Virus record (IMG/VR): IMGVR_UViG_3300025645_000140
Location: 1-43,703 of that record
DNA: 43,703 bases
Reading direction: 5' to 3' (one strand)
Source: a virus
Below, piece after piece: positions 31,288-39,196 of the stretch. Under the pieces are notes generated by a model. The model saw only the letters and a list, made by a program, of their open reading frames with translations. It did not search any database and was not told where the DNA came from. Both the position numbers and the translations under genes were made by a program. Numbering within the stretch: position 1 is the first letter of the stretch; the number at the start of each line of letters is the position of its first letter.

Positions 31288-32740
31288 CGGTTAGGGCCTC
31301 CTCAAGGTCACGTCGTGTGTAGAGAGACCTTACCTGTGCAGCTTCACCTTTGGAAAGACCTTCCAGGTCAGAATGAATGATTGCAGAGATTTGGTCCTGT
31401 GTCAGTGACACACTCTCACGAGTACGCATGTAGGCCGCGTAAACCAATGGAAAGAAGTGCTCCACAGCTTCAGCGATCAGCTTGGCGTAGACCCGAATCT
31501 CCCATTGAGCGTGATCATCGTCCCGTAGGTACAGGAATTTGATCAGGTTCGAGACATCCAGTTTCCAAACAACCTCAGTATAGGTGTTCAGAGGAAGCAC
31601 GATTCGAGCTGTCTCACGAGAGACACCTAACCCGAGAAGATCGTCATACGCTTCAAACGCCATTTCTCCAGCTGCATGTATGACAGATCGTGCGATCTCA
31701 GCATCTACAACCTCAAGAGGTTCAGCAGAACCTTGCTTGTTCACCTTGTCCTGTTTGCAGATTTGCTCAGGCTCAGGGACGTAGAAGAGCTTCACCATCT
31801 CCGAATAGCGACCTGAGTATTCATTCAGGTTTGCAGTCCGGTGACGAACCATCTGACGCATGCAAAAGATTGGCATACGCATGTGGAACTTGATTTCACC
31901 CATCTCAAGGGGAGATGTGTGGTGATTCCGAACCAGGTAATTGATGAGACCTTCGTCGTTGTTCACCTTCTTGGTTCCCCGGCCGTAGGACATACGAGCC
32001 GATTCAGCGATACTGGTGTCCGAGCCCATGACTTCTTTGACTTCAAAGAAACCGTGGTCGAGGACTTGGATCGCATTTTCAGGTTTGTCTGTCCATTCAA
32101 GACGATTTTCCAACTGAGGTTGGGTATCGACTTCGATAGTGTCCGGATCTGGATCAGGATCTGGAAAGATCTCAGCGAAAGATGCTGGACCTTTGGGGTT
32201 ATACTTTACGTAATTTACGTCAAACCCCTCTTCATCGAGCTTCTTCTGAAGATTGGTAATGGCAACCTCAAGGTTTGCTTCCGGCCCATTGTTGTCAATG
32301 TACAGGTTGGCTTGTTTGGCTGTGAGCTCATTGGAGGCTTTTGCTTCAGGCTCCAGACGAGCTGAAGCATCAACCCATATCACATGGTCAAAGAGCCCTT
32401 TCTCTATACAAGCTTCCCATTCAGCGATGCGACGCATGCCGATGTACATGTCATTGCCTTCTTCAAGCATCTCAGTGGCTGTCCGAGATTTGTCAGGCGT
32501 GTTGTATGCGGAGATGAGATTTCCCCACACAACTCGATTTTCGGGAGTGATACGAGCTTCAAACATCTTCTCGAAGGAAGCGTAGCGTTCACGTCCCCAT
32601 GTTGGCCAGATTGCTCGGCGGCCGACAAAGTCAGATGAAGATGAGAACGTGAGTCCCATCTTATCTGAGATCATCTGGGCAACGGTGTCTTTACCGTGGC
32701 GCCCATGACCGATGATCAAGAGTCTTGGTTTCCTAGACAT
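31277..32740 (-). CDS. thyX: Fusion of dNMP-kinase-like domain and flavin-dependent thymidylate synthase
   Basis: 487 residues from ATG 32740 after AAAGGAG. Residues 1-185 are a P-loop kinase: GHGRHGKDT (11-19) and IWVDAS (121-126), similar in layout to phage deoxynucleoside-monophosphate kinases. A Pro-Asp repeat linker (193-200) leads to ThyX: RHRTANLNEYSGRYS (299-313) is the family signature that binds FAD and dUMP, followed by the LPLNTYTEV and helical C-terminal parts. ThyX methylates dUMP to dTMP using FADH2 and folate; a kinase domain could pass dTMP on to dTDP. Standalone ThyX is ~230-270 residues, so the N-terminal domain is an addition. Next to dCTP deaminase, which feeds the dUMP route. 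Confidence 0.85.
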   Translation of the reverse strand: MSRKPRLLIIGHGRHGKDTVAQMISDKMGLTFSSSSDFVGRRAIWPTWGRERYASFEKMFEARITPENRVVWGNLISAYNTPDKSRTATEMLEEGNDMYIGMRRIAEWEACIEKGLFDHVIWVDASARLEPEAKASNELTAKQANLYIDNNGPEANLEVAITNLQKKLDEEGFDVNYVKYNPKGPASFAEIFPDPDPDPDTIEVDTQPQLENRLEWTDKPENAIQVLDHGFFEVKEVMGSDTSIAESARMSYGRGTKKVNNDEGLINYLVRNHHTSPLEMGEIKFHMRMPIFCMRQMVRHRTANLNEYSGRYSEMVKLFYVPEPEQICKQDKVNKQGSAEPLEVVDAEIARSVIHAAGEMAFEAYDDLLGLGVSRETARIVLPLNTYTEVVWKLDVSNLIKFLYLRDDDHAQWEIRVYAKLIAEAVEHFFPLVYAAYMRTRESVSLTQDQISAIIHSDLEGLSKGEAAQVRSLYTRRDLEEALTGEV

Positions 32741-32762
32741 TTCTGTCTCCTTTGGATTGGAT

Positions 32763-33266
32763 TTAGTGAAGAGCCGGCTGTGGCCGATCTATTGCGTTCT
32801 GGTATTTGCCATGACCATAGTCACCAGCTTCTTCGAGCCGGCCGAACAAAACTTGAGCAATACCTTGGCCAGACACAATCGTTACACTCTCCGAACCATG
32901 AAAGACAAGCTCCAGAGTCAGGAAGCCATTCCATCCTGGTTCGATCACTGTGTTGAACACAGATAGACCTCTGCGAGCCCAAGTTGATTTGTCCTTGACG
33001 TTGCCGACAAGGTTTTCAGGCATCTGGAAGAGTTCCATTGCTGAAGCCAGAACAAAATTACCCGCGAACACTTCTTCACCACCTTCAGGATCGGTGACTA
33101 CAATTCGCTCCCCAAAAGGATCATTGATGTACTCGATGGTTTGTTTGATCCGGATATCATATCCGGCTTCAGCAAGACCCCAAGAGGTTCCTTCGAATCG
33201 TTCTTTTGAAGAAACCATATCTTTGATTGGTTCCGCTTGGAGGAGTGTTTGGCCGTTAACAAACAT
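32763..33266 (-). CDS. dcd: dCTP deaminase (N4 gp33-like)
   Basis: 167 residues. Family motifs: AGYDIRI (34-40), KSTWARRG (93-100) with the substrate-binding Ser and Arg, VIEPGWNG (107-114), FLTLEL with the catalytic Glu (E119), and GQGIAQVLF near the end. It deaminates dCTP to dUTP, or to dUMP if bifunctional; no separate dUTPase is visible nearby. The residue matching E. coli D128 reads Glu here (IEPGW). Directly upstream of kinase-ThyX on the same transcript, forming a dCTP to dTMP route. Confidence 0.85.
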   Translation of the reverse strand: MFVNGQTLLQAEPIKDMVSSKERFEGTSWGLAEAGYDIRIKQTIEYINDPFGERIVVTDPEGGEEVFAGNFVLASAMELFQMPENLVGNVKDKSTWARRGLSVFNTVIEPGWNGFLTLELVFHGSESVTIVSGQGIAQVLFGRLEEAGDYGHGKYQNAIDRPQPALH

Positions 33267-33278
33267 GGGTTTTCACTT

Positions 33279-34535
33279 TCAGTTGGTTGGTGGGATCAGA
33301 TAGACTGTCCCGTGGATATTTGTAGGAATGTTGTCGTATTCACTGGTGGCTAACCAGATTGATTCCCACTTGGGTTTAGGAGGGATTGGTACACAGAGGT
33401 CTGTAAAGATTACAAGGGCCTCTGGGTCGAGTTCTGACGCTCGTGCGTACACTTCTGTCAGATTGGTGCCACCACCGGCTTTGACCCGTATGCTTCCATA
33501 CTGCTCTTTGTCGGTAAAGGTCTGTTCATGGACAATCTTTGTATCAAAAAAGATGACTGTCATCTTTGATGGGTTGAGAGTGTCTTTCAAGGTTCTGATC
33601 GAGTCATGACATTGCTGTACATGAGCCATCATGGACCCTGATATATCGAAAGCATAAACGAGATGCTTCAGTCTATTGAGGTGTCCCCGTTTAGGGAAAC
33701 GTCCTGGCAAAAGAAGCTTGCCTTTCATGCCATGTTGACGGCGATTTGGCCGCATAAATGTCCGCTTTCCACCGGATAGAGGATCCGTCAGGTAAGGCTC
33801 AAATATCTCATGATACGTTGCCCCTTTGATCATCACAATGTTGTCTGTGAGGTCCAATCTGATGCCATTATTGCCGGATTGGCTGCCGCATCCAGAAGCA
33901 TGTTTATCAACATCTTCTTCAGCATCTGATTTCTGCTGATCAAGGGTCTTACCTTCAGCGTTGACAATCTCTTCGATCATGTCCTCGATCTGTTCGGCGG
34001 AGATGTGTTTTGCCATCGCTTCAAGATCAGGTGGAGCATCTGGATCTTTCGCAGCATAAATGGTGTTGTAAACCTGTTCGGTTGACTGTCCCATATATTG
34101 TGGGTCCATAAATGGATCAGTGCCTTCAAAGGTGAAGCCATCTGCTCCCATGCCGTTGTTAATCACATGGTCTGCGGCAACGTTGTGAGTATAAGGATCA
34201 CAACCTTTGCCTCGATCCAGGTGCTTTAGGATCAGGTGCCATACCTCATGAACCATGACAGAGATACGAGTCTCTTCTGGGATGGAGTCATAGAAGTCTG
34301 GGTTGAAGAAAATGAATCCATGGCCAGCACAAGCTGTTGGGATTGAGCGTGACCAGAAGATCCGAACGTTGGCAATGTAGCCGGCCAAGCCTTTACAGCG
34401 TGGATCGAAACAAACCATGTTTTCAAAGGCTTCTTTGAGTGAGAGAGCCTCAGAAGGTTTCATTGGCTCCGGGACTCCAGTGGTAGGATCCACTGGAGCT
34501 GGAGGCGGTAGAACTTGGTCCGGTAAACCGGTCAT
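33279..34535 (-). CDS. Zincin-like / VWA-domain protein (N4 gp25-like, DUF2201 type)
   Basis: 418 residues from ATG 34535 after CAGGAG. The N-terminal half has HEVWH (96-100), a metallopeptidase-type HExxH, and HNVAADHVIN (117-126) as expected in DUF2201 proteins. The C-terminal half is a von Willebrand A domain with the MIDAS motif DISGS (297-301) in YAFDISGSMM. The pair with the AAA+ gene upstream is the classic MoxR-VWA chaperone arrangement and matches N4 gp24-gp25. Likely works with it to remodel or metallate a phage or host complex; the exact target is unknown. Confidence 0.8.
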   Translation of the reverse strand: MTGLPDQVLPPPAPVDPTTGVPEPMKPSEALSLKEAFENMVCFDPRCKGLAGYIANVRIFWSRSIPTACAGHGFIFFNPDFYDSIPEETRISVMVHEVWHLILKHLDRGKGCDPYTHNVAADHVINNGMGADGFTFEGTDPFMDPQYMGQSTEQVYNTIYAAKDPDAPPDLEAMAKHISAEQIEDMIEEIVNAEGKTLDQQKSDAEEDVDKHASGCGSQSGNNGIRLDLTDNIVMIKGATYHEIFEPYLTDPLSGGKRTFMRPNRRQHGMKGKLLLPGRFPKRGHLNRLKHLVYAFDISGSMMAHVQQCHDSIRTLKDTLNPSKMTVIFFDTKIVHEQTFTDKEQYGSIRVKAGGGTNLTEVYARASELDPEALVIFTDLCVPIPPKPKWESIWLATSEYDNIPTNIHGTVYLIPPTN

Positions 34536-34536
34536 T

Positions 34537-35727
34537 TCATTCTCCTGTTTGGAACGCAGTGGAAGGAAGCTCAGGAGCAAGAGGCATGTCTTGCAGCCCT
34601 ACAACATTCAAACGCTTGCTGACTGAGTCTATCAGCTTTGCATCTGAAACAGTGTTCCCAAGGGTTTCCTTCAGAATCTGAACGAACAGTGAGGAATGTT
34701 CTGCATCCATCCGGTTCATGTAAACCAGGATAGCATCCCGAGATTGTTCCTGAGTATCAATGAAGAACTCAGCACAAGACGCAGTGACCTTTGCCTTCCC
34801 GATGTTGTTGTGCGGGATCTTGGCAGAGCTTGGAGACTGTGCAATTTCCCATGGGAGAGCGATCTGAATCGTATCATCATAGTGTTCTTTGAAGGCGACA
34901 GATGCCATTGAACCAATGGTGCTGAACAGCATTGCTTGAATAGCAGGGCTGATGACATCTCCACTGGTGATCTGGGAGACAGGTACGCCGGCCGAGTCTT
35001 TCCGAGAAGCTTTGGGCTTTTTGCACTCAGCTTCATGGAGTCGAATGATCTTGGACACTTTGCCCCAACCACGAGGGTTGTGGTACGTTTCCAATTCAGT
35101 ACGAGTCTTGGGATCGACTGTTCCGATCAGCATGTCAGGATACTTCTTGATGAATTCATAGACAGCGTCATGAACATCGCCATGGTCTTTGGACCACTTG
35201 AGCCAGTCCTTGGAAGAGACCTTCATCTCCTTCGGTAACATCCGAGTGATCAGAGTGTCAGGGAGCTCACGTGCGATCGCTGAATCAGATGCACGGTTGC
35301 CCGCGGCTACGATCACAGCTTTAGGGTGGACTTTCTTTCCACCAACTGTGTGTCCCAGCAGCAGGCTATAGATTGCAGCCATGACTTCCTCAGTTGCTGA
35401 GGAGAGTTCGTCAAGGAAAATGAGCCATCCGTTCATCTCATTGCCATCTTTGTCAAGTGGCAACGGATCACCTTCCATGGGGAATGTGTCGAATGGATTG
35501 TATTCTGCTTTACCTGTCACTGGGTTCAGGCTGGGTAGACCAGAAAGGTCTTCAGGAAGTTTCTGGCTCAACCGGATATCAAGCAGTTTCATATAAAACT
35601 CATCAGCGACTTGTGCTGTAAGGTCTGATTTACCGATAGCAGGTTGGCCTGAAATGTACGGAATCTCTCCGATCTTGAGACAGTTGATGACAAAAGTCTT
35701 CATTTGAGATGGGGTCAGGGCCTTCAT
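34537..35727 (-). CDS. MoxR-type AAA+ ATPase (N4 gp24-like)
   Basis: 396 residues from ATG 35727 after AAAGGAG. Walker A GQPAIGKS (27-34), Walker B LIFLDE (102-107), sensor-1 region VIVAAGNRASD (138-148). The C-terminal half is helical without extra motifs. MoxR AAA+ proteins act with VWA partners to remodel protein complexes; the VWA gene follows after one base, so the two are surely co-expressed. Confidence 0.82.
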   Translation of the reverse strand: MKALTPSQMKTFVINCLKIGEIPYISGQPAIGKSDLTAQVADEFYMKLLDIRLSQKLPEDLSGLPSLNPVTGKAEYNPFDTFPMEGDPLPLDKDGNEMNGWLIFLDELSSATEEVMAAIYSLLLGHTVGGKKVHPKAVIVAAGNRASDSAIARELPDTLITRMLPKEMKVSSKDWLKWSKDHGDVHDAVYEFIKKYPDMLIGTVDPKTRTELETYHNPRGWGKVSKIIRLHEAECKKPKASRKDSAGVPVSQITSGDVISPAIQAMLFSTIGSMASVAFKEHYDDTIQIALPWEIAQSPSSAKIPHNNIGKAKVTASCAEFFIDTQEQSRDAILVYMNRMDAEHSSLFVQILKETLGNTVSDAKLIDSVSKRLNVVGLQDMPLAPELPSTAFQTGE

Positions 35728-35792
35728 CTGATTTCTCCTTTGGTTTGCCCGGTGCGGAATGCAGTTGGCAAATAAAACCAAAAAGAGAAAGG

Positions 35793-36002
35793 TCAGACGT
35801 ATTCTTGAATGGTGTACCCTGATGTAATCTTTCCCGATTGGGTAAAGAATGCGGCTGCCATCTTTGGATTCGGATTGTCCGAGGTTCCAAGGTAGACCAG
35901 GTTAAGGTCATCTGGGAAGACATCAGAATAATAGATGATCATCCTTGCATCATCGTAGAAATAATACTTATATGGTTTAACGTCTGGTTTTGGATTGGCC
36001 AT
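35793..36002 (-). CDS. Small hypothetical protein, 69 aa
   Basis: Rich in Tyr and Asp (PYKYYFYDDARMIIYYSD), then a Pro/Asn turn and a Gly-containing C-terminus. Start ATG 36002 lies 19 bases after the bidirectional terminator (36021-36066), so it is the first gene of its transcript. No family recognised. Confidence 0.6.
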   Translation of the reverse strand: MANPKPDVKPYKYYFYDDARMIIYYSDVFPDDLNLVYLGTSDNPNPKMAAAFFTQSGKITSGYTIQEYV

Positions 36003-36020
36003 GTCGTATCCTTCCTTGTT

Positions 36021-36066
36021 GAAAAAAACTTCCCGACCCTCAAATTATGAGGGTCGGGTTCTTTTT
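36021..36066 (-). terminator. Rho-independent terminator after RNAP2, T-runs on both sides
   Basis: CCCGACCCTCA (36032-36042) pairs perfectly with TGAGGGTCGGG (36048-36058). On the minus strand seven T residues follow shortly (complement of 36022-36028), and on the plus strand TTCTTTTTT follows. It lies 3-10 bases beyond the RNAP2 stop and would separate early from middle transcription. Confidence 0.9.
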
Positions 36067-36068
36067 TA

Positions 36069-37253
36069 CTAGGCTAGGAGGTACTCGCCGTCAAGAATCA
36101 CATCACGGTCAATCTTCCCAACTTTGTTGGTCTTGATGTCCTGATGAGCCACTTGCTTGGCGATGTCTTGAAGCATGATCGAGTCATTGATGTCAGCAAG
36201 AATGGTGTTGTACTGACGACGTAGGTCGTTGCCGTAATTTGGGTGACAACGGAAGCAGTCATGGACTGTGACTACGTTAAACGGTTTCTTTGGAAGCGTA
36301 TTGATCATCTCGAAGATTGTGTCTTCGTGGACGATCCCAGCATTGTCCGGGGTCAGATGCTCCAGAATTCTGACTGATAGAAAGCCAGTTTCATCATAGT
36401 TAGACCACAGTGCCTCTACCATTTTGTCATCTGGTGTGACGACATTGCTGTTGACCGGCCCACTAAAGATGTGAGCCAGGAACTCAAGTGTAGCTGGATT
36501 GAACATGCACCGACGTAACATCTCCCGGACAACCATCCCATCAATTGAATGGATGATGTTTGGACCGAGACCCTTGTGGAAGTCAGGACGTGCGTCGACA
36601 TTGACAGAGAGTTTGTAATCCTCCTCAAGGAACTTGAAGGGCTTATTCTCTTTGTCTTTGGTTTCGATGCACGCATGGAAGTTGTCAGGCATAATCCATT
36701 CATACGTTGAGCCTGAGACCTCATCCCACAATTGTTGTAAGCCAAGGTTAAGATCCCAGGCGCCAGGTGCCATTGCTTCAATGGTTTCGTAGAACAGATC
36801 GATGTGCTCTCCGAATGTGGACTCAGGTGTAGCCACAGACCCATACAAGCTGGTCATGATAGCAGCCTTCACCTGTTTACGTGTGAGTACCCCATGGAGA
36901 TTCATGGCGCCGTAGATGGCGGTGTATGAGTCCACACACTGATCCGATCGTCCTCCACATAGGTCGAAGGACTTTGGACAGCTCACAAGCAGTGATAGAA
37001 TCTGAAGGCCCGATGAACAGGCATCCAGTGAGATCATATAGCCTGAAGCTAGACCAAGTTCAGTCTGGTTGTGAGCAAGGATGGCTGCACGTAGACCGAT
37101 TGGATCAGAAGCTATCTTGAAGATCCGAGGATCATGCAAGTTGATCGTGTTGAAATGAGCTAGGCGCTCATCCCATGTCTTCTTCTCGAAAGACTTGTCA
37201 TGTTTGCAGGCAATTTCTGCTTGCAGATACTGGAAACCTGTAAGGCTTTTCAT
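36069..37253 (-). CDS. RNA polymerase II large subunit, T7-like, catalytic (N4 gp16-like RNAP2)
   Basis: 394 residues, close to N4 gp16 (~404). It holds the catalytic core of a T7-type RNA polymerase: motif A SLDACSSGLQ (D77), motif B LTRKQVKAAIMTSLYG (R125, K129, Y137) and motif C VTVHDCF (H331, D332). The N-terminal part of a T7-type chain is missing; RNAP1 (39193-39993) supplies it. In N4 the two-subunit enzyme transcribes middle genes, here leftward from about 36 kb. All catalytic residues are present. It is the last gene before the terminator at 36021-36066. Confidence 0.9.
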   Translation of the reverse strand: MKSLTGFQYLQAEIACKHDKSFEKKTWDERLAHFNTINLHDPRIFKIASDPIGLRAAILAHNQTELGLASGYMISLDACSSGLQILSLLVSCPKSFDLCGGRSDQCVDSYTAIYGAMNLHGVLTRKQVKAAIMTSLYGSVATPESTFGEHIDLFYETIEAMAPGAWDLNLGLQQLWDEVSGSTYEWIMPDNFHACIETKDKENKPFKFLEEDYKLSVNVDARPDFHKGLGPNIIHSIDGMVVREMLRRCMFNPATLEFLAHIFSGPVNSNVVTPDDKMVEALWSNYDETGFLSVRILEHLTPDNAGIVHEDTIFEMINTLPKKPFNVVTVHDCFRCHPNYGNDLRRQYNTILADINDSIMLQDIAKQVAHQDIKTNKVGKIDRDVILDGEYLLA

Positions 37254-37256
37254 TGA

Positions 37257-37496
37257 TTAGTCCTCGTTTTCAAAGAGTTTTTTGTTGGAACGACTAAAGA
37301 AGCGACGTTTTTTGGTGTCTTCATTGTAGTCGTTGGGATGAGATGTGCGGGTGTGACCGCTGGGTCTGTCACGACTCTTGGTGTTGAACATCCAAGGGTG
37401 GTTCATGTACCCATCCGACCCTCTTTTATTTGGGTTAGATGGGTCCACTTTAGGCTTCTTCATCCAGCGTTTGGGACGCTGAATGCTATTAGCCAT
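37257..37496 (-). CDS. Small basic hypothetical protein, 79 aa
   Basis: Start ATG 37496 overlaps the previous gene's end by eight bases. Very rich in Lys, Arg, Asn, Ser and Pro (RPKRWMKKPKVDPSNPNK), so probably disordered and nucleic-acid-binding. It ends three bases before RNAP2, suggesting co-expression with the polymerase. Confidence 0.6.
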   Translation of the reverse strand: MANSIQRPKRWMKKPKVDPSNPNKRGSDGYMNHPWMFNTKSRDRPSGHTRTSHPNDYNEDTKKRRFFSRSNKKLFENED

Positions 37497-37734
37497 GCTC
37501 ACGAGCCTCATTCTCATAGCGGTCGAAGGCTTCTTGCCGGTTCTTTAGGAACTCAGCATTGAAGCTGCTGGCGATGGCGTCATCATCTTCGATAAATTTG
37601 CAGGCTAGGTTCCAGCCCATCATGGCTGCCGTCATTGCAACAGCTTTCTCTGAACCAGAATGAAGATTGACCCACCCAAGGAGTGCCTCAGTTGATTCAG
37701 GTGTTGCGAAGAAGTCTGATCTTTGGATTGGCAT
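37489..37734 (-). CDS. Small hypothetical protein, 81 aa
   Basis: Mostly helical with a hydrophobic centre (EKAVAMTAAMMGWNLACKFI) and a charged C-terminus. One of eight small genes placed between the two RNA polymerase subunit genes. No family recognised. Confidence 0.6.
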   Translation of the reverse strand: MPIQRSDFFATPESTEALLGWVNLHSGSEKAVAMTAAMMGWNLACKFIEDDDAIASSFNAEFLKNRQEAFDRYENEAREHG

Positions 37735-37744
37735 TGCATTTCTC

Positions 37745-38026
37745 CTATGCGAAAGCGATGAATGGTACTTTCAAGAGCTCTGCGATTGCACAGATTCTTT
37801 TCAAGCGTTCATGGTAACGGGTTTCAGTGGTTGAATACTTCAGAGCTGCTCTGAGAATTCTGACCCTGATGTGACCCGGAGCTGTCATAGATACAGACAG
37901 TCCGAGGTCTTCAGCCAACTGATAGAAGTTCATGTTGGCCAGGTTCATTGTGGAATCAGGATTCCAATCGTCAGCATGCTCGATGTTGTTACCATCTTTA
38001 AAAGCGGGATAAATATCGACTGACAT
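37745..38026 (-). CDS. Small hypothetical protein, 93 aa
   Basis: Start ATG 38026 (MSVDIYPAFKDG) with AAAGGAG upstream; the frame is open further up but in shadow of the previous gene. A helical region (NFYQLAEDLGLSV) is followed by MTAPGHIRVRILRAAL and a basic helix. The pattern resembles small phage proteins of unknown role. Confidence 0.6.
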   Translation of the reverse strand: MSVDIYPAFKDGNNIEHADDWNPDSTMNLANMNFYQLAEDLGLSVSMTAPGHIRVRILRAALKYSTTETRYHERLKRICAIAELLKVPFIAFA

Positions 38027-38039
38027 GGCAGTCTCCTTT

Positions 38040-38225
38040 CTATTGAACGATTTGAACGGAGTGATAGTCCATTGGCCTTTCATCATTTGCCATTGGAGGA
38101 CCATATTCGTGGAGGTATTTGACAGTCACTCCGACGTAACTGTCCTGTTCGGGGTCTCGGTAGAGGATCACAACACGTTCGTGAGCATCACCGGCTGCCA
38201 TTGCATCGGCTTGTTCATCACTCAC
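38040..38225 (-). CDS. Small acidic hypothetical protein, 61 aa
   Basis: ATGA overlap with the membrane-protein gene upstream. Begins MSDEQADAMAAGDAHERVVI and has a beta-like centre (YVGVTVKYLHEYG). No family recognised. Confidence 0.6.
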   Translation of the reverse strand: MSDEQADAMAAGDAHERVVILYRDPEQDSYVGVTVKYLHEYGPPMANDERPMDYHSVQIVQ

Positions 38226-38404
38226 AGCACATACACCGTGACGAGGTATGAGGCTGACAAGATAGTGAAGCCTTGAGCTGTGGGAGTGATTTTACCCATG
38301 CCCCAATATTTGAGGTATGTGATGTAAGCACATATGGCTGCGAAATAGACCAACCAACCGATCGAGAGAACGGTTAGGAACTTGTACATAAATAGTGACA
38401 TCAT
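38222..38404 (-). CDS. Small two-helix membrane protein, 60 aa
   Basis: Two hydrophobic stretches (about 5-29 and 45-60) separated by a Lys/Pro-containing loop (KYWGMGKITPT). Both ends join neighbours by ATGA overlaps. Being expressed early or middle, it might alter the host membrane, but function is unknown. Confidence 0.65.
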   Translation of the reverse strand: MMSLFMYKFLTVLSIGWLVYFAAICAYITYLKYWGMGKITPTAQGFTILSASYLVTVYVL

Positions 38405-38799
38405 TTTCTTGACTTTCTTTTTGCACGGAGTTTTGCACGCTTTGCTTTACTCGGAGGAGTTTCAGGTCCAGAAGCGAATGTTGTCCGCTTCCAGTCTTTT
38501 TCTTCTGGTTCAGGACCAGCGATACGCTCGGTGATCCAAGGAGGGATATCGCTCCACTCATCAAGAACCATCATTGAAGCTGAGACCCCATATATTTCAT
38601 GATATGGCACATGTCGCCCAGTCGGGCTCATTGTACCAACCCCATATAGAATGGCATCTTTCTCCATTTCATGTATCATTTTAGCCATTTCAGGTAGAAT
38701 TGATTTGCCTGATCGAGCTGCTGACATGATCCGTCTTTCAATTTCTTGAAAGTCTGCCACACACTTTACGTTTGTGGCATACACTTTGTCTTTGGGCAT
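38401..38799 (-). CDS. Hypothetical protein with basic tail, 132 aa
   Basis: A helical N-terminal domain (FQEIERRIMSAARSGKSILPE, in part) contains GVGTMSPTGRHVPYHEIYG; the last ~25 residues are very basic (SKAKRAKLRAKRKSRK) and probably bind nucleic acid. It overlaps its upstream neighbour by 34 bases. No family recognised. Confidence 0.6.
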   Translation of the reverse strand: MPKDKVYATNVKCVADFQEIERRIMSAARSGKSILPEMAKMIHEMEKDAILYGVGTMSPTGRHVPYHEIYGVSASMMVLDEWSDIPPWITERIAGPEPEEKDWKRTTFASGPETPPSKAKRAKLRAKRKSRK

Positions 38800-38957
38800 T
38801 GCTTTTCCAATACTTGTTCATCGGACACCCACGTCCAAGTTTGAACGAAGGCACCGAATTCACCACGGGAAACTGAGACATCGCAGTCGTCTACTTCTAA
38901 TTCATCATTTTCTTCGACGGCTGCGATATACTGAGCATCTGTGAATCGACCAGTCAT
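38766..38957 (-). CDS. Small acidic hypothetical protein, 63 aa
   Basis: Begins MTGRFTDAQYIAAVEENDEL, with DDCDVSVSRGEFGAFVQTWTW and two Cys near the end. ATGA overlap with the gene upstream; its end runs 34 bases into the next gene. No family recognised. Confidence 0.6.
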   Translation of the reverse strand: MTGRFTDAQYIAAVEENDELEVDDCDVSVSRGEFGAFVQTWTWVSDEQVLEKQCPKTKCMPQT

Positions 38958-39196
38958 TGTTCGTCGATCTCGAAGTCTGTATCTAAGAGGATACGGATCT
39001 TGACACGCTCAAGGAGCCCGACCATGACCATGTTGTCCTCCACTCCAAAGCAGGTGTAGAGGCTGTTGTTCTCAGAGCCTTCAGCAACAATGGCTACATT
39101 TCGGAGAGCTCCGCTCCTTGCATCTTCAAGAGCAAGTTCGAGTGCCTCGACCACTTCGGGTACAGGCTGGCTTTTGATGTTTACGATATCGATCAA
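38954..39196 (-). CDS. Small hypothetical protein, 80 aa
   Basis: Directly downstream of RNAP1 with a four-base overlap. Residues VVEALELALEDARSGALRNVAIV (quoted in parts: EALELALEDARSG, NVAIVAEG) followed by YTCFGVEDNMVMVGLLERVK fit a small family of phage proteins with an EALE...ARSG helix and a beta strand, function unknown. Confidence 0.6.
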   Translation of the reverse strand: MIDIVNIKSQPVPEVVEALELALEDARSGALRNVAIVAEGSENNSLYTCFGVEDNMVMVGLLERVKIRILLDTDFEIDEQ

